Shown: positions 33,588 through 44,461 of the stretch, one piece after another
How positions within the stretch are numbered: the stretch's first letter is position 1
Layout: each line of letters opens with the position of its first letter
NCBI GenBank assembly: GCA_022495005.1
Contig: JAGYXB010001104.1
Location: forward strand, 930,001-994,000
Direction: 5' to 3'
Length of the DNA stretch: 64,000 nt
Source of the DNA: Rhyacophila brunnea
Lineage: Eukaryota; Arthropoda; Insecta; Trichoptera; Rhyacophilidae
Program-made: the position numbers and the translations under genes
The notes under the pieces: generated by a model
The model's input: only the letters and a program-made list of their open reading frames with translations
What the model was told of the DNA's origin: nothing
Databases searched by the model: none

Positions 33588-33626
33588 GGCATCAGTCGCT
33601 CGCCTCATCTCTTCTTGTACAGACCT
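33588..33626 (+). promoter_or_regulatory. probable core promoter (Inr plus DPE) of the 33660 gene
   Basis: ATCAGTCG matches the arthropod initiator TCAGT with +1 at 33594. At exactly +28 (33621-33625) lies AGACC, which fits the downstream promoter element RGWYV. No TATA box at -30; TATAAAAAG at 33462-33470 could serve an earlier start. The 5' UTR would be 66 nt. Confidence 0.5.
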
Positions 33627-33659
33627 CCGAAGCGAACAAAATACCAACATATTATTAAA

Positions 33660-34418
33660 ATGAAATTCTTTTACGTATTTCCGTTAATATTGAGTTGCGC
33701 ATTATCGCTTCCCGTCAGATACGATCAAAGGCAAGACGGTGAAGTAAACGTCAGAGCTGACTTGCAGAATTTCGTGATAGTCGCTTTGGTGCCAAAGTTT
33801 GATACGGCGAGCACGATCTTATTGGACGCTTTGTCCAAGACCCTCCCGTCGCGGAAGGGATTGAAAAATTTCAACAGACGAAGGCCTGCCACCGAACCTG
33901 AAGAAATAATCGAAATCGACCAGGATGAGCCGACCGCAAGAGTGGGTGATGCATTTTTGGAACCGAAATCAAGATACCAAGTGGATATCAGTCACGCTAA
34001 GTCAAATTTAGCCAAATTGTATCCTGCAGAAAAAAGATCCGACGTCATATCAGAAACTACATCGCCCGAAGATAAATTTAGTGCGCCTTCTTTATCAGCG
34101 GACCTAAAATTGGTCAAAACGACGGAATCCAACGGCGAAAGTTCAGTACCAAATGTTGTACCAGTAAAAAACAACAGATATATTTTAACGGCAGCCGATA
34201 GGAACGGGAAAATTATTGAAGTCATAAATGCCAGTGGCAACGAAAGTGTGTCGGAGATTATTGACGAGGTGGACGCGGCTAAAATAGATAATGTTGATAA
34301 ATCAGCTGTGAAGAGTCAGGGGCCAGTCGACAGCGGCCTGACATTGCTAGGGGCAAGGGAGCAGTGTGCCCCTGATCAATATAGAAACGCAGAAGGAATT
34401 TGTACATTGATCAAATAA
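33660..34418 (+). CDS. secreted protein with YDQRQ motif, 252 residues
   Basis: Single-exon gene. The ATG at 33660 begins a clear signal peptide (MKFFYVFPLILSCALSLP); the frame open upstream lacks an ATG. The mature N-terminus has YDQRQDGEVNVR (21-32) and then the hydrophobic VIVALVP. A long hydrophilic, acidic and Ser-rich middle follows, without membrane segments. The last 20 residues hold a two-cysteine loop (EQCAPDQYRNAEGICTLIK, C236 and C248). The convergent gene at 37404 shares YDQRQxGxxNxR at the same place, so both belong to one family. I do not recognise a named function; secretion to the haemolymph, cuticle or a gland product is possible. Confidence 0.85.
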   Translation: MKFFYVFPLILSCALSLPVRYDQRQDGEVNVRADLQNFVIVALVPKFDTASTILLDALSKTLPSRKGLKNFNRRRPATEPEEIIEIDQDEPTARVGDAFLEPKSRYQVDISHAKSNLAKLYPAEKRSDVISETTSPEDKFSAPSLSADLKLVKTTESNGESSVPNVVPVKNNRYILTAADRNGKIIEVINASGNESVSEIIDEVDAAKIDNVDKSAVKSQGPVDSGLTLLGAREQCAPDQYRNAEGICTLIK

Positions 34419-34556
34419 TTAGTAACGACGAATCATTAAATATTTATTTATGACAAAACTGTAAGTTTAGTCCGACTACGTATTTATTGTTTCCTAATCT
34501 TATAATATTATTTATATTATGTGTAATCAATTAATAATTTAATGACTGTATAATCT

Positions 34557-34562
34557 AATAAA
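34557..34562 (+). terminator. polyadenylation signal AATAAA
   Basis: AATAAA 139 nt after the stop of the gene at 33660, followed by T-rich sequence. Confidence 0.55.
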
Positions 34563-34569
34563 CCATTTA

Positions 34570-36080
34570 ATTTCGACTGAACGCTAAGAATTTCATTAAA
34601 TTTATGTAACCCCTTTTCTTTGAATTCAATAACATTTTTATTGACCTTTGGGTGGGTATTGATTACGCCGTGAATCATGACAAGAAATTTATCAGATTAT
34701 TTAATTGAATACAGACGCAATAATAACTGTACCATGCAATGTAAACAATTTTGCAATATTTAATAATTATTGTTATTGAAAATATAAGAAATTTTCTGTG
34801 GTCTTTTGTCATTTTACGAGAAAGTGAAAAACTGATTTTTTATTAGGCGATTTAGGTGTATTTATTGATCAGAAAGTATGTATCCCTGTAAACAGAGAAA
34901 AGAAACTGTAACACTTCATTTTATATACTTAAAAGTAGTACCCATGAAATAATATCATTACTTCAATAGTTTGAATTGACCAAACGAAAGAGCTCATAAA
35001 ACTTAGTAAAACTATAATTTATATAAATTATTAATTATCAATTTTGTACTCGTAATACATTGAGACAAAGGCCATATAATATGAATGTAATAAATTGTAT
35101 CGACCTATTTTTTGTGAGATTTAAATAAACATCACTCGTGTCAGTGAAGACCTCAAATCAACATTTTATATTCAAAACTGTATGTCGAAAAATGTGTGAT
35201 AGTACAGGAAAGCTTTGAATATTGAAAATTATCTCTCATTTAAATGCAATAGTAATATTATTGCCTAAATATAACTATTATTCAGTATAGTAATAGGTAC
35301 GGCAGACAAGTAACAAAGTAGACGAAAAGTATAATCATTATTTATAATAGGTATGTTAAATATAATATAGATATACGTGCCAAGACTGTACAGTTAACCA
35401 CACAGTGTGAACCCACATCGACTGGATGTAATGTAACGAGTGTCTGTTGTCAGACATTCGTCCAACCCCTGTTGAAATTACAATACATTTGTTCAAAGGA
35501 TTTTCTGTCAATACCCGTCAAGCGGTGTATCTGTGCTACTATTAATATCACCTATTTATAAATGGGAATGGTTAATTATAATTTGCTTTTTGATACAATA
35601 TTGCAGAGTAGGTATTGATGTTTTCATTTGTACTAAGTACCTATAAGACTGTACGGATTTAAGTAAGGATCGTGTTTATTCTTATTCAATGAGAAATCAA
35701 TAATAACTTAGGGATATGTACCCACCAGGTATAAGCAGAAGCTGTAAAGTTAGAATATTATTTAATCGTCATTATACATAAGTCATTGTGATTATATACA
35801 CCAGCATTCTTTAGATTCAATAGAATATCTAAGGAAGAATTTATTCACGGAGAAACCAACAGTAGGTACCTACATATTGAAATAAATTAAAATGATTGTA
35901 TCGATATATACTATATAGGTACATATATATCTATATCTATACGTTAATATATATTATTACATTACTTGCTTCACAGTGTAATTTTTACTTGGTAAATATA
36001 AATTAATTATTTAGGTGTGTAGGTGTACAAAGGAATTTAGCAGATCACATAAAAAAACTACGACAAAAGTTAGGTTAGGT
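34570..36080. other. intergenic, nothing recognised
   Basis: AT-rich sequence between two convergent genes. No exon, RNA gene or shared repeat seen. Confidence 0.5.
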
Positions 36081-36091
36081 TAAGTCTTTTG

Positions 36092-36097
36092 TTTATT
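36092..36097 (-). terminator. polyadenylation signal for the 37404 gene
   Basis: AATAAA on the minus strand about 130 nt beyond the proposed terminal exon. It supports transcription continuing past 37009. Confidence 0.45.
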
Positions 36098-36223
36098 GAC
36101 TGAATAGTTACATGATAAATAAATAAATAACATTAATTTAAATAATTTTAACCATCACAAGGGCGAGAGATACATGGGCAGTGTAGTTTTTTTTGTTTAC
36201 TATTTAATAGTAGATATAAATTG

Positions 36224-36289
36224 TCACATTAATGGTGGCGATTTTTCCTCAACATTGGAAGGAGGAAATTCGCTAATCTCATTTGTAAT
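36224..36289 (-). CDS. possible terminal exon of the 37404 gene
   Basis: A very strong acceptor (TTTCTTTCTGTTTCAG) is followed by 21 codons, ITNEISEFPPSNVEEKSPPL and M, then stop. It joins in phase if the upstream donor is TAC|GTAGTT near 37020. The better donor GG|GTACGT would put it in another frame ending after about 18 codons. The intron would contain the MITE at 36681-36894. Confidence 0.4.
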   Translation of the reverse strand: MTNEISEFPPSNVEEKSPPLM

Positions 36290-36680
36290 CTGAAACAGAA
36301 AGAAATGTTTTAATATTAATATCATGTTTTATTAAAATAACACATTAGTTCACTGTCACTAGGCATCTATTTAATTTGGTTTTGGTCATGAAAAGATTTT
36401 TTTAACAATTTATTATATTAATTTTATTATATACCTAACTGGGTGTATATTATTATATGTGTAGGTAGAAAATAACTAATCATCTATAAACTATTAATTG
36501 TGGTCACATACATTGTTTGGGCAATAATTGGGAAAAATAAAGGGCTGCTAATTTTACAGATCTTGTACAAAGTTGTATATTTATAGTTTTTTTCTTTTAT
36601 TTTGTTAACTGTCAATTCATGGTGGAACAGCATTGTATTGTTGTTTAATTTAATAGAACGCAATTTTTTTGTAGTATTTA

Positions 36681-36894
36681 CAGCGCTCGAAATGGAAAAT
36701 TTTACGAACCGGAGCGCTCGATGATTTTACGAAAATATTAACATAGTTATCTAAATTTATGAATAATTTATGAAAATAAGTGTTAGGTTTTTTTGTTTTA
36801 TGATCGATCTAGTTCAGACAGTCAAATTATTTTCCTACGAGATTTTATTAATCGGAACGGCGCCCCGGTGCGTTCCGGTCCATTTCGAGCCCTG
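36681..36894. mobile_element. hAT-type MITE, CTCGAAATGG family, copy 3
   Basis: Ends CAGCGCTCGAAATGGA and, inverse, CAGGGCTCGAAATGGACC. An exact 8-bp duplication, AGTATTTA, lies at 36673-36680 and 36895-36902. This clean 214-bp copy defines the family and its hAT-type 8-bp duplication. Confidence 0.92.
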
Positions 36895-37008
36895 AGTATT
36901 TATTCCACTTTCCTTTAAGTTGAAAATGCCCCTCTGATGCGGACGAAACCGGTCCTAATTTATTGATTAAAAGTGGAATACTACAAAAAATGCGTTTTTA
37001 TATTTATC

Positions 37009-37404
37009 TTATAGGTTGGGATGGAAAACTACGTACCCCTTTTTCTTTATAGGCTTTTCCACGCTCGGTTTAGTGTCATTGGAGACTGGAATAGCCGGCA
37101 CCGAGAGGTTCTGCGTAGATATTCCCGGCTTGCTTCCCAGCTGAGAGAGAAACTCGTTTTCGGTGTAGTCCCCGAGTTCCAGCAGCTCCTCAAGATCGAC
37201 AGCAGACACGGCCGCCAAGAGTGCTTCAGCAGGCGCGATCGCCAACATTACTCCATCGACGTTTATCCTGTAGTTTTCGGTTCCATTCTGTCTCTGGTCA
37301 TATACAGTTTCAGATAAATCTTCTTCGGGAGTTTCTTTAATAGACGCTGCGTTTACACAAAGCAGTGTCGTTAAGAAAATAACAGCTGACATTTGAGTCT
37401 TCAT
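37009..37404 (-). CDS. secreted protein with YDQRQ motif, about 125-145 residues
   Basis: The minus-strand ATG at 37404 starts a signal peptide (MKTQMSAVIFLTTLLCVNA, cleavage probably near residue 20). YDQRQNGTENYR (35-46) and the hydrophobic VMLAIAP follow, the same order as in the 33660 gene. The rest is Leu/Glu-rich (VDLEELLELGDYTENEF) with one N-glycosylation-like NLS and Lys-rich IKKKG. The frame ends at 37009, but donors GG|GTACGT and TAC|GTAGTT occur near 37020, so a terminal exon at 36289 is likely. An initiator TCAGT on the minus strand at 37486 gives an 82-nt 5' UTR. Function unknown; tail-to-tail with its paralogue. Confidence 0.8.
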   Translation of the reverse strand: MKTQMSAVIFLTTLLCVNAASIKETPEEDLSETVYDQRQNGTENYRINVDGVMLAIAPAEALLAAVSAVDLEELLELGDYTENEFLSQLGSKPGISTQNLSVPAIPVSNDTKPSVEKPIKKKGYVVFHPNL

Positions 37405-37483
37405 TTTGGCGCCAATGAGTTTGATATTATAAATCGATGCGGACGGAGTGTAAGCGGCCGATCAGCGTGCCAAATTCAATAAC

Positions 37484-37488
37484 ACTGA
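37484..37488 (-). promoter_or_regulatory. possible initiator of the 37404 gene
   Basis: TCAGT on the minus strand, 82 nt before the ATG. At +28 GGCCG fits four of five DPE positions. No TATA box. Confidence 0.35.
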
Positions 37489-37937
37489 TCTGAGTTCATC
37501 AGGCTACCAGAATGAACCATCAGATAACGAGCGAGTAACAGAATTGCACAGTATTAAAACCGGACGAGCAGGGATCGTTAACCTTCGCGAGAGATTTCTT
37601 GTTTTCTTTACTTCGTATTTTTGTTGCCAGTTTGAGATGAACGGTACTTCCACCGATGCTATCGGTTTATGGGTCAGTTATCGCAAGAAACGACAGGCTA
37701 ACTGTTTTGCATAATAAGCATCAGCGTTTTCAAGCTGCACAAAAAGCGGGCGTCCGCGCCAAAAGCCTGTTTCAACTATTAATTTGCAGATCGACCATTA
37801 ATTATTAAATTATACTACCTATGTAGTAGCTCTGAAGTCTGAATCTGGGGCAAATGAGTTTTTAATTTATTAATTATTCAAGATAATGACCAGGAAATGA
37901 AAAGTTGTTCAAACTGATTCAAATATACACACTTACC

Positions 37938-38772
37938 CAGGGCTTTTTTTTGAAAAAAAAGGTGCCGGAACTCACTTCTTGCCAAACAATTTACCTATTG
38001 TAAAAACGTCATATATTTGAATAAAATTATAATTAGTGATTTCCATGGTACCCACATTGTGAAGCGGGCCCCCTACATATCACTAAGGTTAAAGGCAGTG
38101 TGATGCTCTATACTCTATAGTATGTAGCGTTTTTCAAATGGTATTCGAGGTAAAATTAAAGGTATTCAGTGTATCAAACCAAAAAATGCAATTACACAAA
38201 CACATAATATGTTAATGTGCCCGAATGAAATTAGCGCCACAGGCGATTTTTTTTGCGATTACAGCAAATTTGTGATGTGCGTTATTTCAATTATCTGGTC
38301 GATCCCCCAGGCTAAAACCCTGTCAACCTTGTGGGGGCCATGGTGATTTCCAAAGTTCAGTCCAATTTTCATCTGACAAATCGTCTCGATTCCTTTTCTT
38401 ATAGTTAGAGTTTATGGCCGAATGTCTTCTTCCACTGAGTCACCACCGATCAATGTATTTTGAATGACCGAAAAGTGTCAAATGTGGTCCGACGAGTTTG
38501 ATGACCAAAAGTGCCGGAACTGTTTTGGTCCTTCAACGAAGCTCTTATTAGGGTAATAATTAAATTCATTTGCGAAAATGGTAATAGAATTCAATGCACA
38601 TATCGAACGCGATAGTTTTTCATGTCTTTTCATATGAGATAATTCAGGAAAATTAACTTGTACTATGTAATCGCGAACAATGTTTCATCTAATTGCTTTT
38701 GACACATTAAAATACCGTGAAAAAAGGTGCCGGAACGTCGTTCCACCGCGTTACATTACAAAAAAAGCCCTG
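37938..38772. mobile_element. hAT MITE with CAGGGCTTTTTTT ends
   Basis: CAGGGCTTTTTTTT at the left, AAAAAAAGCCCTG at the right, and GGTGCCGGAAC sequences next to both ends. This type of terminus is common in arthropod hAT elements. I could not see an 8-bp duplication. It contains a copy of repeat B (about 38040-38110). No transposase. Confidence 0.75.
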
Positions 38773-38943
38773 TAGGTACTTACCTATTTTGTAGGTATGT
38801 ACTTATTTTTTTGGATCCTTTATTTTATACAGTGGCGTTACTACCGTTCTGCAATCTCGCGATGTGAGGGTATATTATGGGCATCCTGAAAGCATCGTGC
38901 TCCATTATGTTTATTTATACAAATCTATACATAATCACGTACC

Positions 38944-38972
38944 ATTATTATTATTATTATTATTATTATTAT
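38944..38972. repeat. (ATT)n microsatellite
   Basis: About nine uninterrupted ATT units. Confidence 0.95.
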
Positions 38973-39319
38973 AAACATACCATATTTTCGTGAAGTTCGA
39001 TGGTTTTGACAGAACACCAGACAATATAACCGTAGGGGCGCTGATAGAAAGCGATATAATATTGTTGATGTGAATACAGTCTATGATGTCAACCGTATTA
39101 AAAAATCACATTTGCCATGGCTAATTAAAAGTAAACGTTTTAACATGAACATTATTAGATGCCAGAAGTAAACACCTGCTATTGATGATGCCAATTGGGA
39201 CTTATTGTTCAACAAAATTGACTCGGATGTCAATATAAGTAGTTTTCATTTGTAGTACCTAACTATATTTCTCGCTGTATTATTTATTTTATACTATTAT
39301 AGCACCAACTGACACCCAC

Positions 39320-39556
39320 GGTGGCTGCGCGGCTTAAGCGTTGGACTATCACGCCGTGGGTCTCAGGTTAGAATACTCGGTCTGGCAAGTACACATATTG
39401 TTTTCAATTTGTGTGTGAGTCAGGGTATGGACCTAATAGGTTGAGCAAGTGGCTGACATCCATTTCTCGTAAAAAAACAAAAATCTGTTAATACAAACCT
39501 CTACTCTGTGGAGGCCCATATGATCCTATTAGGATCGGACATGGTAAGAAAAAATT
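39320..39556 (+). mobile_element. tRNA-derived SINE, degraded
   Basis: GGTGGCTGCGCGGCTTAAGC resembles a tRNA 5' half with an A box, and GGTTAGAATACT is a mutated B box 65 nt on. About 170 nt of unrelated body and an A-run near 39550 follow. The tRNA part cannot fold properly, so this is not a tRNA gene. Confidence 0.5.
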
Positions 39557-39779
39557 ATAGCAGTTTGACATATTAGATTCATCGAGATTTTATAAATTTG
39601 CGATTCTTGTCTGCCTCCGTATCCATGTTTCTTTTATAGTCTTTTCGCGTTATATTTAGCATGCATCTTTCCATATCACGATGCGCCACTCTTACATTGA
39701 GGATCCATATTTCACATTCATAATTGAGCACACATCGGTTGAACACTTAAAACTTTATGCACAATGTGAGGTCAGTTTT

Positions 39780-39994
39780 GAAGATGGCCTCGGCAAGTGG
39801 AAAACCGCTGGAAAATGCAGAGTACCTACTCAAGGGGCATTAAACGACCAGAGGGACGACCTAAACCTCGCTGGATCGACAAACCCATTGTGTTCGGAGG
39901 ATATACCTACGTAGCAGAGAAAAACGACGGACTGAGAAAATTGGAAGGAGCTGGAGAGGCCTTCATCCAGTAGTGGATCGACCCCGGATAATGA
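39780..39994 (+). pseudogene. RTE retrotransposon 3' fragment
   Basis: Nucleotides match the 3' end of the RTE at 12180-12410: TACTCAAGGGGCATTAAACG (there ACCCAAGGGGTACGAAACGG), GGCCTTCATCCAG.AGTGGAT and ACCCCGG. Frame shifts and deletions destroy the reading. It is older than the copy at 11160. Confidence 0.75.
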
Positions 39995-40106
39995 TAGCAG
40001 TCTGACAGAGAACGCAAATGAGATATTCAATGGCAGGACTATTGAAAAAAATCTCTATCTTTCATTTTGATTTATTCTTCAAACGAAGAAAACTGTCATG
40101 TTATAT

Positions 40107-40330
40107 ATAGTTCGGTTATCATAGTTATGTATTGAGTTATTATAATTGTTACAATAAGTTAGCAATCTATACTGTCAAAACTGTCTATATGGCTCTAAAA
40201 GTTAACAGAGCTAAGAGAGGTGCTGTTAAAACATAGCAGTTTTTAACAGTTCAGATGGTTGACTTATTCTTATACCTAGTAACAATTAACCTCCTCAATA
40301 CATAAATATGATAAACTACCCTCAATAGCC
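40107..40330. repeat. palindromic repeat D, copy 1
   Basis: GTATTGAG...ATAATTGTTACAATAAG at the left returns inverted at the right (about 40255-40320) around a core with AACTGTC motifs. A related palindrome lies at 53295-53490. Confidence 0.65.
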
Positions 40331-40474
40331 ACCGATAGCAGCCTTGTGTAAAGAATACATGCGCCGAAGACTAATAATTAATTATTGTCCCGTCATAAAA
40401 TAAGATTTTTTTGGAAAGAAAAACGGCTAGGTAGGTACTCTAATAAAAACTAACATAAATCCTAGTGGGTACCT

Positions 40475-40853
40475 ATATATCGTCGGTGTTTTGTAAAAAG
40501 GGCGAATTAACCAAAATTTTATTTTACAGGAGGAGGATTTTTAACTTTTGACATTTATTTGTTTATGACCTGTGGATGATTATAAATATATAACAAGTTT
40601 ATAATAAAGCTTAGAAAGAATACTGTCATTATAAATAGGCATTATTATATAATATTTTAAAAGGCCTAATATGTCACATTTGCTTTTTATTCGTAATTTT
40701 AGTCGATTATCGTTTTTAAGTACTTTCTTGTGGAGATACAAATTCGCCGTTTTTACACAACAAAGCTAGTGGGGTACACATTGTATTTTCATTAAACTTT
40801 CGATTTCGCCAAAATGGTTGATTCGCCCTTTTTACAAAACACCGACGATATAT
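40475..40853. mobile_element. TA-type MITE with TATATCGTCGGTG ends
   Basis: ATATATCGTCGGTGTTTTGT with about 25 further matched bases at both ends, in inverse orientation. Insertion at TATA sequence. The outermost bases TATATCGTC are shared with the MITE at 58561-59144. No coding sequence. Confidence 0.8.
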
Positions 40854-41154
40854 TATAGTGTTCTACAAAGTAATATTGTTGTTTCAAACCTCGTCACCAT
40901 TTCTAACTTCTAACTACACATTTATATTTTTATAAAAATCGACGTTTTTTAAAATGAATATAAAAATATTAAAACTATGAATTAGTCAAATATCTCTATC
41001 ACAAAAAATAGAAAACTTAATAAACTAAATTTAATAATAAACATGACTATAAAATAATATGTAATAATAACGTGGGACCCTGCACCAAATTCACATTTTA
41101 TAATATTTTTCTTAAATTGTAGGTTTATCTTTGACTTTAAATAAAAAATATTTA

Positions 41155-41245
41155 TTAATTAGTACTTACAGTTTAAATTGTAAATTATCAAAAAAATGTC
41201 TCAAATTGCAAGCTTTTTCCGCTAAGTGCCTCTTACTTGTAGAAA
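41155..41245. repeat. dispersed repeat A, copy 2 (inverted)
   Basis: Inverse match to 3790-3905, centred on TCTCAAATTGCAAGCTT. Confidence 0.6.
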
Positions 41246-41365
41246 GGCTGAGTAAAGGCTTCACCTTATACTAGAACTAGAACCATCATATTATTTATAT
41301 ATTATAATGTATGCAGTTGTTATGAACTAAAGCGGGGGTCGGGGCATACATTTATACCTGAAAGA

Positions 41366-42212
41366 CAGTGACGTCCCGTGGGGGTAGTCGCTTGGGGAAG
41401 GCAGTTACTCGAAGGGCGGCAAATCGAGGAGAATCATTAGGTACATATAGAAATAAATACCTACCTAAGCTTAGTAATTACGGAAATATCTTTCCTTTAA
41501 AAAAATCAGCTCACTGATTGGAAACAAAATGTATTAATTAACATGACGTTTAACAGGACTGTATTTTTTTCGAGTTCACGATGTCTAGTTTATTTCTGTT
41601 GTCCTTGGACGTCACGGCCTTGATGACCAGCAATGGCATGTCGTCGCTATAGGATTGGTTTGCCGAATATCCATTTTTGTCGAAATCGACCTCTTAATGC
41701 AGAATGTTTTTTTGTATCTAATTGGACGAGAACCATCCCTTTCTTTAAATTACTTTGTAATGGTAATGAATACATCATTCATATGCTGTAAAAATAACAA
41801 TTTAAATATCTCCATGTATTTAACTATAGGATTATGAAATTTGTTTTGCGTCTCCTGAACATTTGGTCTATTCGGGAAACCAATCCTACAGCGACGATGT
41901 GTAGATTTGCGAATTATATGTAGGTACAATCTTACCTAATTAATTTATACACATATTTTTGCCAGTCACTCGCGAGTTTTGAAAGGTGTCAGGTGTATAT
42001 TTAAATGTAAGTATCTGAAACCGTGGACTCGCAATATTGTCTATTGAAGTAGAGATGGCATTTAAATTAGATGTAGTGGTATATATATTTTGTTAGTAAT
42101 GTATCCATAGAACACATTTCTTAGATATTGGAGCTATGAAAGGATGATAAAAAATGCGGCGGCATTTTGGCGCTGCTGCCTAGGGGCGGCATTTTGTCTT
42201 GGGACGTCACTG
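41366..42212 (+). mobile_element. hAT MITE, CAGTGACGTCCC family, copy 2
   Basis: CAGTGACGTCCCGTGGGGG at the left; the right end is inverse CAGTGACGTCCCAAGACAAA. Flanks CTGAAAGA and TTGAAAGA (seven of eight equal). At 847 bp it is more than twice the length of the copy at 8534-8923, partly because of an insertion at 41641-41897. Confidence 0.88.
41641..41897. mobile_element. small element nested in the hAT MITE
   Basis: TCGTCGCTATAGGATTGGTT at the left is matched by the inverse TCGTCGCTGTAGGATTGGTT at the right (one difference in 20). It is 257 bp long and absent from the copy at 8534-8923. Target duplication unclear. Confidence 0.7.
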
Positions 42213-44361
42213 TTGAAAGAACAGGGGAGTCTGTAGTTCCCCAGATCACCGTTATGATGTCCGTAGCCAAGATATAATGTTAAAGCTATAATATGATATC
42301 ATGTTGCCGTTGCATTCTTTAATTAATGGATATATTTTGCCTGCAGCACTGTTGTAGTTTCACTCGTAAGTATAATTTTATATTAAACGATCATAATTGA
42401 AGCTGTGAGTTTTGATTAAAACTAAGCAAGTATAATAATATTAATAATTAAATAATATTAATTATTAAATAATATGCTGATACTCTGTAAGTAAATTTCC
42501 AAACCCTTTTTGAGACATCGATTTTACCGGCTTACTTATCTAACTTGTCATAAGAATATTTTGTAAAAAAATGTCTGTTCAAAACATTCAATCTCACATG
42601 TACCAGTGCAAATATCAATATAATACATTGATATAATATTTTAAATAAAAAGCTACATACCGGAAAACTCTATTGAGCTTTCTATTATGCGGGATAACAA
42701 TGCATTTTTACAGTGAGAAAGAGGTGTAAAGTGGTCCACATCTAAAGAATATCACATCAACTCTTAAAAGCCAAAAATAGACATAATAATTAAAAGATAC
42801 TAACTAATAAGGGTGTTCCTGTCTTGCAAAAAAATTAATTCAATTAATAACACATCGATTCAACAAATTTTTTTTCAAATCAATATAGTTATACCTAACA
42901 ACACTGTAATATAATAATAAATTATATTTTATAGTAGGTACAGGTGTTACGTGAAGTTGAGTATCCAAAATATGAGGGACGTAGTTTCTTTTGTGATTCG
43001 TCTACCTTAGACGATAGTATACACGAAAAGTCACAGTGCCAACCCAGGGAGTTGTTGTGGATCCCAGTCCTCACTCTGTATTTGAATGACACTGTGTACG
43101 CACCTGTGTATAAGTAAATCAGTATACAGTGGGCATGGTAAAAGCAGCTTGCAGTTGTATTGTAGCATTGAAACAAATATTGTACCAAATATTTCCAATA
43201 CACCCAAAAATCGCTTATGGTGTTATTGTAGAATGATTTACCTACACCTATTGTTTGTTAGTATCATTCTTCTTCGTCTTTTACATCGGGATTTCACGAC
43301 TGAGGGTAATGACCTGGATAATTTAGCCATCGGGTAGTAGCCTTTTGTGATTTCCTTATAAATATCGTTGAAGGCAATTTCAGTTTGACGTAAGTGCCAC
43401 TTATTAGTGTACTTATTATATGTTTAGGCTTCATCTCTATACAATAAGGTTTTCTTTAATATGTTCGTTTCCAACACAATTAAACTTTGTTCTGACTTTG
43501 ACGTTGGTATGTGCTTATTTAATGCAAACCGGGTTCGCTTATCTTGTTTCGTTCACGATCGAATGGTAGGTTGTAAAAAACAGACAGGTATCAAAAAATT
43601 ATTCATTTATTATCAGACTTACAGATTATTCCATACAATATGTATAAAATGAGAATAACATACATTTTTGATATGAAAAAAATTACAAAGATGGTTTAAG
43701 GTTAGGTAAGTAGACGTATAAAATATACTTAATCTCTTACATCTATTATTAATTTTTAATATCATAATCATTGCTTACAAATAAATTAAATTAAATGTGT
43801 ATAAAAAATCCGGTCAGTTGGAACCAAACTATGGAACCTGAGCATAATACATTATAAGTATTACATTGAAATATCAAACTATTTCAAATTATTACTTATT
43901 ATATACCTATGTAACCTGTGAAATTATTTGTACCTAACTGAGTTTGAGAATTTTATATTTTGAGTTGATTTTAAATAATGGAATTTATCTTCTTTTTTTG
44001 CCTCTGGAACATATCCCCTGTGCAAAAAGGGAATCGAGTGTATCTTTCTTATAATTTCAGGAAAAAGATTTTTTAAATTATGTTCCACTAAAATGTTACT
44101 AACAATATATTATTATAACATTTGATAATACTTTTTTTTTTACATATAAAATAGAAGTAAGACACTTTTATTGACTTACCGACATTTTTCAAAAATGGAA
44201 ACTGCCGTTTTTGTTTCTAGATCCCTCATATGCTCCACATGGTAAGGAAATGTTCTTGATAAAATAGTGTAGAAACCTATTTTTTAAGTGTTGACATTAA
44301 AATAATAATTATATCCAGGTAAGTAAGTATAAGTAGAATAGTCGCGAACAAGACATCTGTA
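42213..44361. other. non-coding, nothing recognised
   Basis: AT-rich, with an AT-only palindromic stretch near 42430-42475. Short open frames on both strands lack recognisable protein features. Confidence 0.45.
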
Positions 44362-44461
44362 GACATTGTATTTTGTGAGATGTGACATAACAGGACGTCC
44401 ATAGACGTCCTGTACTGTGGAACGGAATACGACGCACATCTTATAGAAGTCGTATTTTGGA
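44362..44461. repeat. dispersed repeat C, copy 2 (inverted)
   Basis: Carries AGGACGTCCATAGACGTCCT (near-palindrome) and TGTGGAACGGAATACGAC as at 25328-25425. It directly abuts the foldback element at 44462. Confidence 0.75.

Noticed and set aside
36068..36084. TTAGG-like repeats
   Set aside because: Only two to three units; not a telomere array.
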